Assembly: GCF_946227985.1 (NCBI RefSeq)
Contig: NZ_CAMKGL010000016.1
Coordinates: 23,505 to 87,504, forward strand
Reading direction: 5' to 3'
DNA length: 64,000 bases
DNA from: Serratia quinivorans
GTDB lineage: Bacteria > Pseudomonadota > Gammaproteobacteria > Enterobacterales > Enterobacteriaceae
This document shows positions 17,469 to 27,121 of this stretch, in pieces. The translations under genes and the position numbers were made by a program. The notes under the pieces are model-generated. The model was not told the origin of the DNA, searched no databases, and worked only from the letters and a program-made list of their open reading frames with translations. How positions within the stretch are numbered: the first letter of the stretch is position 1; each line of letters opens with the position of its first letter.

Positions 17469-18647
17469 TTAGCGATCGACCCAGCCCAAAGTACGCTTGG
17501 CAAAGGCGTCTCGCACCGCCGGTAACCGGGCCATCGCCATCAGGCCCAGATTGCGCCCGACCACCAGGGGGCCGTAGCGATTGGCGAACAGCCGGATCAG
17601 GCCGTCTGTCACGCCGATGGTCGCCTGCTGATCTTGCTGCCGCCGTTGTTGGTAACGGCCCAACAGCGTATAGCCACCGGGATCTTCTCCGGCCTGCTGC
17701 GCCTCGGCCAGGGTTTCCGCCAGCGACATCACGTCACGCAGGCCGAGATTGAACCCCTGCCCGGCGATCGGGTGCAGCGTTTGCGCGGCATTGCCCACCA
17801 GTGCCAGGCGATGGCTGACATGCTGATTGGCGGTCAATAGGCTGAGCGGATAGCTGTGACGTTTCCCGGCGCGAAGGATGCGCCCCAAACGCCAGCCAAA
17901 TGCCTGCTGCAATTCACTGATAAAACGTTCGTCGTCCCAGCCGTCAACCTGCTGGCGATCTTCACGCGCATGGCACCACACCAGTGAGCTTCGTCCCTGA
18001 GACATCGGCAATAATGCCAGCGGCCCATACCGGGTGAAGCGTTCAAAAGCGCGCCCCTGTGGATGCTCGGCGGTGGTGACATTGGCGATGGTAGCAAACT
18101 GCGGATAGTCACTTTGCTGCCACTGCACATTACAGGCCTGTGCCAGCGCCGAACGCGAGCCGTCTGCCGCCACCAGCAGTTTTCCGCTGATGCGCTGACC
18201 ATTATCCAGCAGCACGTCGGCCTGCTCCGCGGTGCGCACCACATCGACCACTCGGGCCGGGCAGTGCAGCGTAACGCCGGGCGCCTTGGCCAGCAGAGCA
18301 AACAGCCGTTGACCGGCGTCGTGCAGCTCAATCACCTGCCCCAACGCGTCAACCTGATAATCCTGCGCGTGCAAATTAACGAACCCGGCGTGGCCGCGAT
18401 CGCTAACGTGCACCTGGGTGATGGCCGTCGCGCAGTCACGCAGCGCCGGCCAAACGCCGATGCGCGTCAACTGCTGACAGGTGCCCTGCGCCAGGGCAAT
18501 GGCGCGGGCGTCAAATCCCGGATGGCTGCGGTCGTCCGGTCGGGTCGCTTCGACCAGATCAACCGCCAATCGTCCCTGAGTAAGCGATGAAATGGCCAAC
18601 GCCAAAGTCGCGCCCGCCATACCGCCGCCAACGATGATTACACTCAT
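17469..18647 (-). CDS. ubiH: 2-octaprenyl-6-methoxyphenol hydroxylase (ubiquinone biosynthesis)
   Basis: 392 residues, the E. coli UbiH length. Same flavoprotein family as UbiI: FAD motif IIVGGGMAGATLALA, DG motif (LLVAADGSRSAL) and GD motif (LVGNAAQTLHPIAGQGFNLG). The usual Asp of the GD motif reads Asn, as in UbiH proteins. It catalyses the aerobic C1 hydroxylation step of ubiquinone synthesis. The start is 4 bp from the pepP stop, so the two are co-transcribed. Confidence 0.96.
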   Translation of the reverse strand: MSVIIVGGGMAGATLALAISSLTQGRLAVDLVEATRPDDRSHPGFDARAIALAQGTCQQLTRIGVWPALRDCATAITQVHVSDRGHAGFVNLHAQDYQVDALGQVIELHDAGQRLFALLAKAPGVTLHCPARVVDVVRTAEQADVLLDNGQRISGKLLVAADGSRSALAQACNVQWQQSDYPQFATIANVTTAEHPQGRAFERFTRYGPLALLPMSQGRSSLVWCHAREDRQQVDGWDDERFISELQQAFGWRLGRILRAGKRHSYPLSLLTANQHVSHRLALVGNAAQTLHPIAGQGFNLGLRDVMSLAETLAEAQQAGEDPGGYTLLGRYQQRRQQDQQATIGVTDGLIRLFANRYGPLVVGRNLGLMAMARLPAVRDAFAKRTLGWVDR

Positions 18648-18651
18648 GCCA

Positions 18652-19968
18652 TTACCTTGCCGCCGCCATCAGTGCTTCGATGGCGTCAGCGTCTTTCACG
18701 ACGCTGGCAGTCAGGTTCTCAATGCCGGTCGCGGTGATCAGAATGTCGTCTTCAATACGAATGCCCATGCCGCGATATTGCTCCGGTACGTCGGCATCCG
18801 GCGCAATGTAAAGCCCCGGTTCAACCGTCAGCACCATACCCGGCTCCAGCGTACGGTCGCGATCCGGCGTGCCGTAATGGCCGACATCATGTACATCCAG
18901 CCCCAACCAGTGGCCAAGGCCATGCATATAGAACGGACGATGGGCCTGCTCGGCAATCAACTGTTCCACTTCGCCTTTCAGGATCCCCAGCTCTACCATC
19001 CCGGTAATCATGATGCGCACGACTTCATCATTCACCACACGGATGCTGATGCCCGGCTTAAACATCTCCAGCGCCCGCGTCAGTGACGCCAGCACGATGT
19101 CATATACCGCGCGCTGCGGTCGGCTGAATTTGCCGTTGACCGGGAAAGTACGGGTGATGTCACCGGCATAGCCTTTAAACTCACAGCCGGCGTCGATCAA
19201 CACCAGATCGCCATCGCGCAATTCACTCTCGTTCTCGGTGTAATGCAGGATGCAGGCGTTGTCTCCACCACCGACGATGGTGTTGTAGGACGGAGAGCGG
19301 GCACCAAGGCGGGTAAACTCATGATGAATTTCCGCCTCGAGCTGATATTCGAACATCCCGGGACGGCATTTCTCCATCGCGCGGGTATGGGCCAACGCAC
19401 TAATTTCACCTGCGCGGCGCATGATAACCATCTCTTCGGACGACTTGAACAGGCGCATTTCATGCAGCCACGGACGCCAGTCGGTCAGGGTCGCCGGTGC
19501 CTGAAGATTCTGGCGGAAGCCTTTGCGTAGCTTGTCCAGCGCGTTGAACAGAATTTGATCGGCATAGGCGTATTGGCCCTGTGCGTGGTAAACCACGTCC
19601 AGGCCATTGAGCAACAGAGGCAATTGGTCGTTGATTTCATTGAACGGCAGAGCGCGGTCTATCCCCAGCTTTGCCGGAGCGGCATCCTGGCCCAGACGGC
19701 GGCCAAACCAGGTTTCCGCCGCCAAATCGCGCACCCGGTTGAACAGCACGCTGTGGTTATGCGTCTCGTCACTCTTCACCAGAATCAGCACCGCTTCCGG
19801 CTCGTTAAAGCCGGTCAGGTACCAAAAATCGCTGTTCTGACGGTAAGGATATTCAGTATCGGCACTGCGCGTCGCTTCCGGCGCAGAGAAAATAATCGCC
19901 GCGCTGGCCGGAGCCATTTTCGCCAACAGCGCCTGACGGCGGCTGTTGAATTCCTGCTGAGTCATCAC
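18652..19968 (-). CDS. pepP: Xaa-Pro aminopeptidase P
   Basis: 438 residues (E. coli 441). A dinuclear Mn metallopeptidase that removes N-terminal residues preceding proline. The N-terminal creatinase-like domain (about 1-170) is followed by the pita-bread domain with its metal ligands: LIDAGCEFKGYAGDITRTFP, HGLGHWLGLDVHD, TVEPGLY and IRIEDDILIT. It sits between ygfB and ubiH in the conserved minus-strand cluster. The tandem ATG ATG at the start is preceded by AGGAGAAGGTG, which favours either codon equally. Confidence 0.97.
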   Translation of the reverse strand: MMTQQEFNSRRQALLAKMAPASAAIIFSAPEATRSADTEYPYRQNSDFWYLTGFNEPEAVLILVKSDETHNHSVLFNRVRDLAAETWFGRRLGQDAAPAKLGIDRALPFNEINDQLPLLLNGLDVVYHAQGQYAYADQILFNALDKLRKGFRQNLQAPATLTDWRPWLHEMRLFKSSEEMVIMRRAGEISALAHTRAMEKCRPGMFEYQLEAEIHHEFTRLGARSPSYNTIVGGGDNACILHYTENESELRDGDLVLIDAGCEFKGYAGDITRTFPVNGKFSRPQRAVYDIVLASLTRALEMFKPGISIRVVNDEVVRIMITGMVELGILKGEVEQLIAEQAHRPFYMHGLGHWLGLDVHDVGHYGTPDRDRTLEPGMVLTVEPGLYIAPDADVPEQYRGMGIRIEDDILITATGIENLTASVVKDADAIEALMAAAR

Positions 19969-20025
19969 CTTCTCCTGAAATCAATCTGCCTGTGTTCACG
20001 GCCTTAAGGACGTGAAATCGGGTAT

Positions 20026-20604
20026 TTAGTGCAAGGTCGGTTTGGCATTTTCCGGTGCCGTCGGCTTGCGGCGAGTAAATTCGGTGTGGCACAAAATGGC
20101 CGCCATCCGCACATACTCCACCACTTCCTCCAGAGAGTGCTCAAGCTCTTCCTGGTCTTCGTCTTCTTCATAACCGAGTTGGGCGATGTTGCGCAGATCG
20201 TCAATCGCCTCACCCACCTCGTCTTTCACCTGAGCCAGTTTCGGCTGCATCATGCCGAGCCCGAGCAGGAAGTGGTTCACCCAACCGCTTAGCGCGTCGG
20301 CGCGATCGAACACGCTGACCGTCTCACCTTCCGGCATCATCAGTTGGAACATGAAATCATCGTCTTCCAGCGTTTCACGCGTAATTTCATGAAGTTGCTG
20401 GAGAGGTTGGCTCAACGCCTGCGGGAAGGCCACGCCTTCGTTAGTCAGATCATACACCAGCGACTGCCAGCCGGCGTCGCGGCTGCCACCGCACAGCAGG
20501 CCGCTAATCAGGCCGTGCATTTCTGCTGCGGTCAACGCCACCGCTTGCTGGTTGAGGGCAAGGGTCAAAGATTGGTAACTTGGAAATGTATTCTGTATAG
20601 ACAT
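20026..20604 (-). CDS. ygfB: UPF0149 family protein YgfB
   Basis: A 192-residue acidic soluble protein of the UPF0149 family. It has a helical N-terminal half ([21 protein letters not shown]) and an acidic stretch ([16 protein letters not shown]). It is always upstream of pepP-ubiH in enterobacteria, as here. In other gammaproteobacteria YgfB has been tied to regulation, but I cannot infer a role from this sequence. It is divergent from zapA across a 321-bp gap. Confidence 0.92.
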   Translation of the reverse strand: MSIQNTFPSYQSLTLALNQQAVALTAAEMHGLISGLLCGGSRDAGWQSLVYDLTNEGVAFPQALSQPLQQLHEITRETLEDDDFMFQLMMPEGETVSVFDRADALSGWVNHFLLGLGMMQPKLAQVKDEVGEAIDDLRNIAQLGYEEDEDQEELEHSLEEVVEYVRMAAILCHTEFTRRKPTAPENAKPTLH

Positions 20605-20776
20605 GCGTATTCGTCATCGTTGGCAGGATAAGTTCGTGTTATGCTACCACCAAGGTCCGTCGCTGTACCAGATAAGCACGACGCCTCAGTGGCTAGTTAT
20701 AATCGTGATGTGTCAGATCTCACACACTGCCGGCAGGGAACAAAATGAAGCTAAATACGCATTTTGAAACCCTTTT

Positions 20777-20805
20777 TTGACTGGTAATGTCTGTCGCAGT
20801 AGATT
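20777..20805 (+). promoter_or_regulatory. Candidate sigma-70 promoter for zapA, in the 321-bp ygfB/zapA gap
   Basis: TTGACT (20777-20782) and TAGATT (20800-20805) are separated by exactly 17 bp, and a start near 20812 would give a zapA leader of about 115 bases. A TATAAT at 20698-20703 is also present but lacks a good -35. Nothing in 20605-20925 looks coding. Confidence 0.45.
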
Positions 20806-20925
20806 ACAACCAGGTACTGAAAAAGGGGTTGTATCTTGGTACCGAGGTATATATAGTGGCGCCCGCTTTAGACGGCCCGGTAGGGGCTGGTTGAGGCTGG
20901 CGCGAAATTTAGGCAGGAAGGTGGC

Positions 20926-21255
20926 ATGTCTGCACAACCAGTAGATATTCAAATTTTTGGTCGCTCTTTAAGAGTCAATTGCCCGCCAGAACAACAAGAT
21001 GCGTTGAACATGGCAGCGGTCGATCTTAACGAACGGTTGCAAGATCTTAAAGTTCGCACTAGAGTCACAAATACTGAGCAGCTCGTTTTCATCGCAGCAT
21101 TGAATGTTTGTCACGAACTTGCTCAAGAACGGTTGAAAACCCGTGATTATGCGTCCAATATGGAACAACGCATTCGCATGCTACAACAGACCATTGAACA
21201 GGCTTTGCTTGAACAGGGTCGCATCTCTGAACGTCAGGATGCACAATTCGAATAA
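20926..21255 (+). CDS. zapA: Cell division protein ZapA
   Basis: 109 residues (E. coli 109). It binds and bundles FtsZ at the Z-ring. The N-terminal globular part ([20 protein letters not shown]) is followed by the long C-terminal coiled coil ([19 protein letters not shown]). AGGAAGGTGGC just before the ATG is a good ribosome binding site. It lies immediately upstream of 6S RNA and fau, the standard order. Confidence 0.97.
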   Translation: MSAQPVDIQIFGRSLRVNCPPEQQDALNMAAVDLNERLQDLKVRTRVTNTEQLVFIAALNVCHELAQERLKTRDYASNMEQRIRMLQQTIEQALLEQGRISERQDAQFE

Positions 21256-21296
21256 CTTAAGTTGCTGAAATCCAAGATTTTGGCAATGAGTAAAAA

Positions 21297-21479
21297 ATTT
21301 CTCTGAGATGTTCGCCAGCGGGCCAGTCCCCTGAGCCGATATTTAGTACCAACAGAATGTGATGATCCGCGATCGGTGTGCATGCTCGGCCCGCCGAGAA
21401 GCCTTAAGATTGCGACAGCACGTTCACCTTGAACCATGGGTTCAAGGGTTACAGCCTGCGACGGCATCTCGGAGATTCC
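21297..21479 (+). ncRNA. ssrS: 6S RNA
   Basis: 183 nt with near identity to E. coli 6S RNA at both ends and in the core: ATTTCTCTGAGATGTTCGC at the start, GGGCCAGTCCCCTGAGCCG, CACCTTGAACCATGGGTTCA and GGCATCTCGGAGATTCC at the end. The ends pair into the closing stem (TCTCTGAGATG with CATCTCGGAGA). 6S RNA mimics an open promoter and sequesters sigma-70 RNA polymerase in stationary phase. It is located between zapA and fau, as in other enterobacteria. Boundaries are placed by homology. Confidence 0.97.
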
Positions 21480-21506
21480 CCTTTCTCAGCGGTAAGTGTG
21501 CTGACT

Positions 21507-22115
21507 ATGTCTTTTCAAGCCCAGTATGCCCAGCAGCGGCAAAACATCCGTAACCAAATCCGTCAGCGTCGACGTGCTCTAACCTCTGAACAACAAAATA
21601 ACTTTGCCCTGCAAACTGCCGAACGTATCGCTGCGCATCCGCGCATCCAGGCGGCACACAGCATTGCAGTATTTTTGTCGTTTGACGGTGAGTTGGATAC
21701 CCGTCCACTGATTGAGCGGTTATGGCAACAGGCTAAGCAAGTCTATCTGCCGGTGTTGCACCCGTTTAGCCCCGGCAACCTGCTGTTCCTGCGTTACACC
21801 CCGGAAACGCCGCTGGTTAACAACCGTTTCAATATCCTTGAGCCACAGCTCGATGTACGCAACGTCTTGCCGATCGGATCACTCGACGTGGTGCTGACGC
21901 CATTAGTGGCGTTTGACCGTTCGGGCCAGCGTTTGGGGATGGGCGGCGGTTTTTACGATCGCACTCTGCAAAACTGGCAACACTTCGGCCCCTACCCGAT
22001 CGGGTTAGCGCATGACTGCCAGCAGGTGGAACAGCTGCCGGTGGAGCATTGGGATATCCCGTTGCCGGAAATCATTACCCCATCTCAAAATTGGACATGG
22101 CAGATAGCCAAATAG
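21507..22115 (+). CDS. fau: 5-formyltetrahydrofolate cyclo-ligase
   Basis: 202 residues (E. coli YgfA 182). It converts 5-formyl-THF to 5,10-methenyl-THF with ATP. The C-terminal signature is clear: PLVAFDRSGQRLGMGGGFYDRTL, with the ATP/Mg motif, and IGLAHDCQQVEQLPVEHWD. The start at 21507 (MSFQAQYAQQ) is 27 bp after the end of 6S RNA; the open frame further upstream lies inside 6S RNA. It is co-transcribed with ssrS. It fits well beside the glycine cleavage genes, which also feed the folate pool. Confidence 0.95.
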   Translation: MSFQAQYAQQRQNIRNQIRQRRRALTSEQQNNFALQTAERIAAHPRIQAAHSIAVFLSFDGELDTRPLIERLWQQAKQVYLPVLHPFSPGNLLFLRYTPETPLVNNRFNILEPQLDVRNVLPIGSLDVVLTPLVAFDRSGQRLGMGGGFYDRTLQNWQHFGPYPIGLAHDCQQVEQLPVEHWDIPLPEIITPSQNWTWQIAK

Positions 22116-22116
22116 A

Positions 22117-22140
22117 AAAGGCCGGAAAAATCCGGCCTTT
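22117..22140. terminator. Bidirectional terminator between fau and serA
   Basis: A 10-bp stem AAAGGCCGGA / TCCGGCCTTT with an AAAA loop lies just after the fau stop and 20 bp after the serA stop on the other strand. The A/T ends provide U-runs for both convergent transcripts. Confidence 0.85.
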
Positions 22141-22159
22141 ATCGTTACAGCACGTTCAA

Positions 22160-23398
22160 TCAGAGCAGCAGACGAGCACGGATAGTGCCGTCAATAGCCT
22201 TCATGCGTTGCAGTGCAGCATCAGCACGTTCGGTTTCCGCTTCAATATCGATAACCACATAGCCGATTTCCGGACTGGTTTGCAGGTACTGCGCGGCGAT
22301 GTTCACCCCTTCTTCAGCGAAGATCTGGTTAATCTGCGTCAGTACGCCAGGGCGGTTTTCATGGATGTGCAGCAAGCGGCTGGCGTTAGGGCCATGCGCG
22401 GGCAGTGATACTTCCGGGAAGTTTACCGCCGACAGGGTCGAACCGTTGTCAGAGTATTTCGCCAGCTTGCCGGCCACTTCATCACCGATGTTTTCCTGTG
22501 CTTCCTGAGTAGAACCACCAATGTGCGGGGTCAGGATCACGTTGTCGAACTCGCACAGCGGGGAGTTGAACGGTTCGCTGTTGGTAGCAGGCTCTTCCGG
22601 GAATACGTCGATAGCCGCACCGGCCAAATGCTTACTGGCCAGAACTTTGCACAATTCTGGGATATCCACCACGGTACCGCGCGAGGCGTTGATCAGAATC
22701 GAGCCTGGCTTCATCAACGCCAGCTCTTCTGCGCCCATCATGTTCTTGGTCGACAGGGTTTCCGGCACGTGCAGTGTCACTACGTCGCTCATATTGAGCA
22801 GATCGGACAGGTGGCGTACCTGCTGGGCATTACCCAACGGCAGCTTGTTCTCGATATCGTAGAAGAACACTTTCATGCCCAGGCCTTCAGCCAGAATACC
22901 CAGTTGGGTGCCGATATGGCCGTAGCCGATAATCCCCAGTTTCTTGCCGCGCGCTTCAAACGAGCCGACGGCCAGTTTCTGCCATTCGCCACGGTGCGCT
23001 TTGGCGTTGGCGGACGGAATGCCGCGCAACATCAGCAGCAGTTCGCCCAGCACCATTTCAGCCACGGATCGGGTATTAGAGAAAGGTGCGTTAAACACCG
23101 GAACGCCGCGTTTGGTCGCCGCCTTCAGATCAACCTGATTAGTGCCGATACAGAAACAGCCAACCGCCACCAGCTTCTCTGCGGCAGCGAAAACTTCTTC
23201 GGTCAGATGCGTGCGCGATCGAATACCGACGAAGTGAGCATCGCGGATCGATGCCTTAAGCGATTCGGTGTCTAACGCACCTTTGTGATATTCAATGTTG
23301 GTATATCCGGCTGCCAGCAGATTATCTACCGTGCTCTGATGAACCCCTTCCACCAACAGGAATTTAATCCTGTCTTTCTCCAATGATACTTTTGCCAT
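22160..23398 (-). CDS. serA: D-3-phosphoglycerate dehydrogenase
   Basis: 412 residues (E. coli 410). First step of serine synthesis, allosterically inhibited by serine. It has the NAD-binding loop GIIGYGHIGTQLG, the catalytic Arg (INASRGTVVD), the Glu (VFPEEPATNSEP) and the His (TPHIGGSTQEAQ). A C-terminal ACT domain (from about residue 340, LLHIHENRPGVLTQIN) binds serine. Convergent with fau. Its promoter must lie in the 301-bp gap upstream. Confidence 0.98.
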   Translation of the reverse strand: MAKVSLEKDRIKFLLVEGVHQSTVDNLLAAGYTNIEYHKGALDTESLKASIRDAHFVGIRSRTHLTEEVFAAAEKLVAVGCFCIGTNQVDLKAATKRGVPVFNAPFSNTRSVAEMVLGELLLMLRGIPSANAKAHRGEWQKLAVGSFEARGKKLGIIGYGHIGTQLGILAEGLGMKVFFYDIENKLPLGNAQQVRHLSDLLNMSDVVTLHVPETLSTKNMMGAEELALMKPGSILINASRGTVVDIPELCKVLASKHLAGAAIDVFPEEPATNSEPFNSPLCEFDNVILTPHIGGSTQEAQENIGDEVAGKLAKYSDNGSTLSAVNFPEVSLPAHGPNASRLLHIHENRPGVLTQINQIFAEEGVNIAAQYLQTSPEIGYVVIDIEAETERADAALQRMKAIDGTIRARLLL

Positions 23399-23699
23399 TT
23401 ACCCGACCCTATGTTCAGACTTCAGAAGCGGCTGTTGTGAAACAGCACGCATCCAACATAACAAAAATAACGCAGGCGGCAATACAAACGATTGCCCGCC
23501 CGTCAGTACAAGGCGCAGCGTTGTTAGCGGTTTCTGGCAGAAAATGCCATAGGGAAAGAAATAGGCAGAAGCTTCGTGGAGCTATCGCTCACAATGTGAC
23601 ATATGTCACCAAATTTGGCGCTTTTAATAAAAGATATTTTAACCAGTGAATTATGCGGCCCGATGGGATCCAAGACCGCATACCTGGAGGGGCACTACA
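23399..23699 (-). other. 301-bp serA upstream region
   Basis: This AT-rich stretch between the rpiA stop and the serA start must hold the serA promoter. A short ORF can be drawn on the plus strand but lacks a ribosome binding site and family resemblance. I see no RNA gene or clear repeat; TGTGACATATGTCACC near 23596 is a short inverted repeat (GTGACATATGTCAC). Confidence 0.4.
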
Positions 23700-24356
23700 T
23701 TATTCGACAACCTTCACGCCGTCAGGCGTACCCACCAGCGCCACATCGGCACCCCGGTTGGCGAACAGACCCACGGTCACCACACCGGCGATGCCGTTGA
23801 TTTTGTTTTCCAGCGCAATGGCGTCCATGATACTCAGATTATGCACATCGAGGATCACGTTGCCGTTATCGGTCAGGACATTCTGACGATACTCCGGCAG
23901 CCCGCCCAGCTTCACCAGCTCACGCGCTACGTACGAGCGAGCCATCGGGATCACTTCTACCGGCAGTGGGAATTTACCCAACACTTCAACCTGTTTGCTG
24001 GAGTCGACAATACAGATAAATTTGCGCGCGATAGCAGCAATGATTTTTTCACGCGTCAGCGCAGCGCCGCCGCCTTTGATCATCTGCATATGGCGGTTGA
24101 TTTCATCCGCGCCGTCGACATAAATATCCAGTGAATCCACTTCATTGCTGTCGAAAACATGAATACCGAGGCTTTTCAGCTTGGCGGTTGAGGCATCAGA
24201 GCTGGACACCGCCCCTTCGATCTGGTGCTTGATCGAGCCGAGCGCGTCAATAAAGTGGGCGGCGGTCGAGCCAGTGCCGACCCCAACGATGGTGCCCGGG
24301 GTAACGTAATCCAGTGCTGCCCAGCCAACCGCTTTTTTCAGTTCATCCTGCGTCAT
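23700..24356 (-). CDS. rpiA: Ribose-5-phosphate isomerase A
   Basis: 218 residues (E. coli 219). It interconverts ribose-5-phosphate and ribulose-5-phosphate. Motifs include [27 protein letters not shown] with the catalytic Asp, and [13 protein letters not shown] with the catalytic Glu. The start is placed at 24356 ([18 protein letters not shown]), identical to the E. coli N-terminus; the extra 21 codons upstream match nothing. Divergent from argP. Confidence 0.97.
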   Translation of the reverse strand: MTQDELKKAVGWAALDYVTPGTIVGVGTGSTAAHFIDALGSIKHQIEGAVSSSDASTAKLKSLGIHVFDSNEVDSLDIYVDGADEINRHMQMIKGGGAALTREKIIAAIARKFICIVDSSKQVEVLGKFPLPVEVIPMARSYVARELVKLGGLPEYRQNVLTDNGNVILDVHNLSIMDAIALENKINGIAGVVTVGLFANRGADVALVGTPDGVKVVE

Positions 24357-24559
24357 AATATGTCCACTGCCTCTGTACGAAAACGTGTGCGTATTATAGG
24401 GTAAATCGCTATTTTTCACTTAGGCAGGATCACACTTCTACACGCCAAGCCGCATTTTTAGGCGCGGTGCGGCAAAATGGCCCGGTGATTTTCCACCTGT
24501 AATACACCAGAGATGTGGCATAGTGCCTGCATCAATTTACTTTAAGGGATATCTTTCCG

Positions 24560-25453
24560 ATGAAACGCCCAGACTATCGAACGCTGCAAGCGCTGGACGC
24601 GGTGATCCGTGAGCGTGGCTTTGAGCGCGCCGCGCAAAAACTTTGCATCACACAATCGGCAGTATCCCAGCGCATCAAGCAGTTGGAAAACCTGTTTGGC
24701 CAACCGCTGTTGGTGCGTACCGTGCCGCCACGCCCGACCGAGCAGGGCCAAAAGCTGCTGGCGCTGTTGCACCAGGTGGAATTACTGGAAGAAGAGTGGC
24801 TGGGCAACGATACCGGCATTGATACGCCGCTGCTGCTGTCGCTGGCGGTTAACGCCGACAGCCTGGCGACCTGGCTGCTACCGGCATTGAAACCGGTGCT
24901 GACAGATTCGCCTATCCGCCTGAACCTGCAGGTAGAAGACGAAACCCGCACTCAGGAACGCCTGCGCCGGGGTGAAGTGGTTGGCGCGGTAAGTATTCAG
25001 CCGCAGCCGCTGCCAAGCTGCCTGGTGGATCAACTGGGCGCTCTGGACTATTTGTTTGTCGCCTCGAAAGGTTTTGCCGAGCGCTACTTCCCGAACGGGG
25101 TTACGCGCTCCGCGTTGCTCAAAGCACCGGCGGTGGCGTTCGATCATCTCGACGACATGCACCAGGCTTTCCTGCAGCAGAACTTTGATCTGTCGCCGGG
25201 CAGCGTGCCCTGCCATATCGTGAACTCGTCGGAAGCCTTCGTGCAGTTGGCACGCCAGGGCACCACCTGCTGTATGATCCCGCATCTGCAGATTGAGAAA
25301 GAGTTGGCTTCGGGTGAACTGATCGATCTGACGCCGGGCCTGTTCCAGCGCCGCATGCTGTTCTGGCACCGCTTCGCGCCGGAGAGCCGCATGATGCGTA
25401 AAGTGACAGATGCCCTGCTGGAGCACGGCCGCCAGGTTCTGCGCCAGGATTAA
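24560..25453 (+). CDS. argP: LysR-type regulator ArgP (IciA)
   Basis: 297 residues (E. coli 297). The N-terminal helix-turn-helix is [20 protein letters not shown], and the C-terminal effector domain binds arginine or lysine. In E. coli it activates argO and acts on lysine-related genes. Its target argO lies 1.0 kb downstream on the opposite strand, preceded by a LysR-type inverted repeat at 27193-27209. The gene order rpiA-argP-yggE-argO is as in E. coli. Confidence 0.96.
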   Translation: MKRPDYRTLQALDAVIRERGFERAAQKLCITQSAVSQRIKQLENLFGQPLLVRTVPPRPTEQGQKLLALLHQVELLEEEWLGNDTGIDTPLLLSLAVNADSLATWLLPALKPVLTDSPIRLNLQVEDETRTQERLRRGEVVGAVSIQPQPLPSCLVDQLGALDYLFVASKGFAERYFPNGVTRSALLKAPAVAFDHLDDMHQAFLQQNFDLSPGSVPCHIVNSSEAFVQLARQGTTCCMIPHLQIEKELASGELIDLTPGLFQRRMLFWHRFAPESRMMRKVTDALLEHGRQVLRQD

Positions 25454-25454
25454 C

Positions 25455-25482
25455 GAAAAAAGGTTCGCCGTAGGGCGAACCT
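25455..25482 (-). terminator. Terminator for a minus-strand transcript downstream of yggE
   Basis: The stem AGGTTCGCC / GGCGAACCT (9 bp, 4-base loop) is followed by six T residues only when read on the minus strand. It therefore ends transcripts coming from the yggE side, not argP. Confidence 0.85.
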
Positions 25483-25640
25483 CAGATTACTAACAAAGTC
25501 CGTTATTAGGGAGAGCGTGCCGAAGGGGTCGTAGCGGCTTGTCCGCCGAAGTGCCCCTCGGTGCGCTAGGCCCGGGTATCTCAGGTTCAAAAACCACTTC
25601 CCCCCTCAATTAGCGAACCTTTTTCTTACTGAAACACGCC
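25455..25640 (-). ncRNA. Candidate structured RNA or yggE 3' UTR
   Basis: About 185 bp with no reading frame follow yggE and end at a strong minus-strand terminator. On the minus strand a long nested stem pairs AGCGCACCGAGGGG with CCCCTTCGGCACGCT, enclosing an inner GCGG/CCGC hairpin. A short GGTT/AACC hairpin precedes it. The 5' part also holds a second copy of AAGGTTCGC, which could pair with the terminator's right arm as an alternative fold. It could be an independent small RNA, a structured 3' UTR processed from yggE mRNA, or a repeat element. I do not recognise it as any RNA family. Confidence 0.35.
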
Positions 25641-25644
25641 TGAA

Positions 25645-26376
25645 TTATTGTGCCGCGTTGCGCTGCAGCTCAAACACCACATCCACCTGATCGTCAAAGT
25701 GAATGCTTTGCTGTTCGTAGGTTTGTGCCGCGTCACTTTCCGCTGCCGCACCCGCCGATTTATACATACGCGCTACCGGCATCGGCTGGTAGTTGGCGAC
25801 ATGGTAACGAATGCTGTATACCGGCCCCAGCTTGGCGTTAAAGCCTTTCGCCAATGAAGCCGCCTGCTGTGTCGCGTTCTCGATGGCCTTCTGACGCGCC
25901 TGCTCCCGGTAAACATCCGGTTTTGCCACACCCAGCTCAACGGAACGGATCTCATTGAGACCGGATTTCAACGCACCGTCCAGCAGCTCGTTCAATTTGT
26001 CCAACTGGCGCAACGTCACCTGTACCTGACGAACGGCACGGTAGCCTTTCAGCACCGACTCACCGGTTTTCAGGTAATCATATTCCGGCTGGGTGCGCAG
26101 ATTAGCGGCGCTGATGTCTTTCTTCTCAATATTGTTTTTTTGCAGGAAATCAAAATATTGCGCCACGCGCTCATCAACCTGCTTCTTCGCCTGGGCGGCG
26201 TCTTTGGATGAAACGCTGACCTCGATTGCCAGGGTGGCGATATCTGGCGTCGCGTCAACGCTGGAGGTGCCCGAGGTCACTACGTGCGGCCCTTCCGGCA
26301 CTTCTGCCGCCTGCAGCGCCAGAGGTAACGTCCCTAATCCAATCATTGCGGCCATAGCCAATGCTTTAAGCTTCAC
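25645..26376 (-). CDS. yggE: Periplasmic SIMPL domain protein YggE
   Basis: 243 residues (E. coli 246). A cleavable signal peptide (MKLKALAMAAMIGLGTLPLALQAAE) leads to a SIMPL/DUF541 domain (HVVTSGTSSVDATPDIATLA at its start), placing it in the periplasm. E. coli YggE has been linked to oxidative stress tolerance, but its molecular role is unclear. It lies between argP and argO in the conserved order. Its transcript probably continues into the structured segment and terminator at 25455-25640. Confidence 0.94.
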   Translation of the reverse strand: MKLKALAMAAMIGLGTLPLALQAAEVPEGPHVVTSGTSSVDATPDIATLAIEVSVSSKDAAQAKKQVDERVAQYFDFLQKNNIEKKDISAANLRTQPEYDYLKTGESVLKGYRAVRQVQVTLRQLDKLNELLDGALKSGLNEIRSVELGVAKPDVYREQARQKAIENATQQAASLAKGFNAKLGPVYSIRYHVANYQPMPVARMYKSAGAAAESDAAQTYEQQSIHFDDQVDVVFELQRNAAQ

Positions 26377-26487
26377 GGTGTCTCCTTGATGACAGGCTCT
26401 AACTGATTACCGGCCTGAAAGGCCAGTTCCTTGGCATCAAAGCTAGCATATCGCACGGGTTTTTGAATTCGGATTAGTGACAAATTC

Positions 26488-27105
26488 TCATAAACTTGCC
26501 CCTTGCCAGGCCAACTGCAAGGCGATGCCCCACATCACCACCCCGACCAATATATTAATGACGCGCTGCGCCATTTGGGTTTTCAGCCACGGCGCCAGCC
26601 AGGAGGCCAACAGCGCCAACGCGAAGAACCAAACGATGGAAGCGCTCACTGCCCCCAGCGCAAACCAGGAGCGTACGTCCGGCGTCAATTGCCCCCCCAA
26701 ACTTCCCAGCACTACAAAGGTGTCGAGATAGACATGCGGGTTCAGCCAGGTCACCGCCAGCATGGTAACCACCAGCCGCCAGCGACTTTGCTTCAGTTCC
26801 TCCGCCATCGCCAGCGCCAGTTGTCGGCTAAATGCGGTACGAAATGCTCCCCAGCCGTACCACAGCAAAAAAGCTACCCCGCCCCAGGTCACCAGCGCCA
26901 GCAGCAGCGGCGAGCGGCTCAGTAAGGCGCTGCCACCGAAAATCCCGCCGCAGATCAGCACGATATCGCTCAGCGCGCACAGGGAAGCGACCATCAGATG
27001 ATACTGGCGGCGAATACCCTGATTCATAACAAAAACGTTTTGTGGGCCAAGCGGCAGGATCATCGCGGCGCTCAGGGCGAAGCCCTGCAAAAAGACGGCT
27101 AGCAT
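26488..27105 (-). CDS. argO: Arginine exporter ArgO (LysE family)
   Basis: About 205 residues with six predicted membrane helices. It exports arginine (and canavanine). The LysE signature region is clear: [20 protein letters not shown], and [20 protein letters not shown] closely follows E. coli ArgO. I start it at the ATG at 27105, because the codons of the longer GTG-started frame (27117) form its ribosome binding site, GTGAGGA. A terminator-like hairpin lies in the short leader, and an ArgP-type site lies farther upstream. Confidence 0.95.
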   Translation of the reverse strand: MLAVFLQGFALSAAMILPLGPQNVFVMNQGIRRQYHLMVASLCALSDIVLICGGIFGGSALLSRSPLLLALVTWGGVAFLLWYGWGAFRTAFSRQLALAMAEELKQSRWRLVVTMLAVTWLNPHVYLDTFVVLGSLGGQLTPDVRSWFALGAVSASIVWFFALALLASWLAPWLKTQMAQRVINILVGVVMWGIALQLAWQGASL

Positions 27106-27121
27106 GGTATTCCTCACAGAG

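Noticed and set aside
21256..22160. Sib-type toxin-antitoxin repeat between fau and serA, as found in E. coli
   Set aside because: The gap is only 44 bp and contains just the shared terminator.
25500..25600. tRNA-like look of the segment after argP (GGTTCAAAAACC as a T-loop)
   Set aside because: No acceptor stem or anticodon arm can be formed, and the terminator shows that the transcript is on the other strand.
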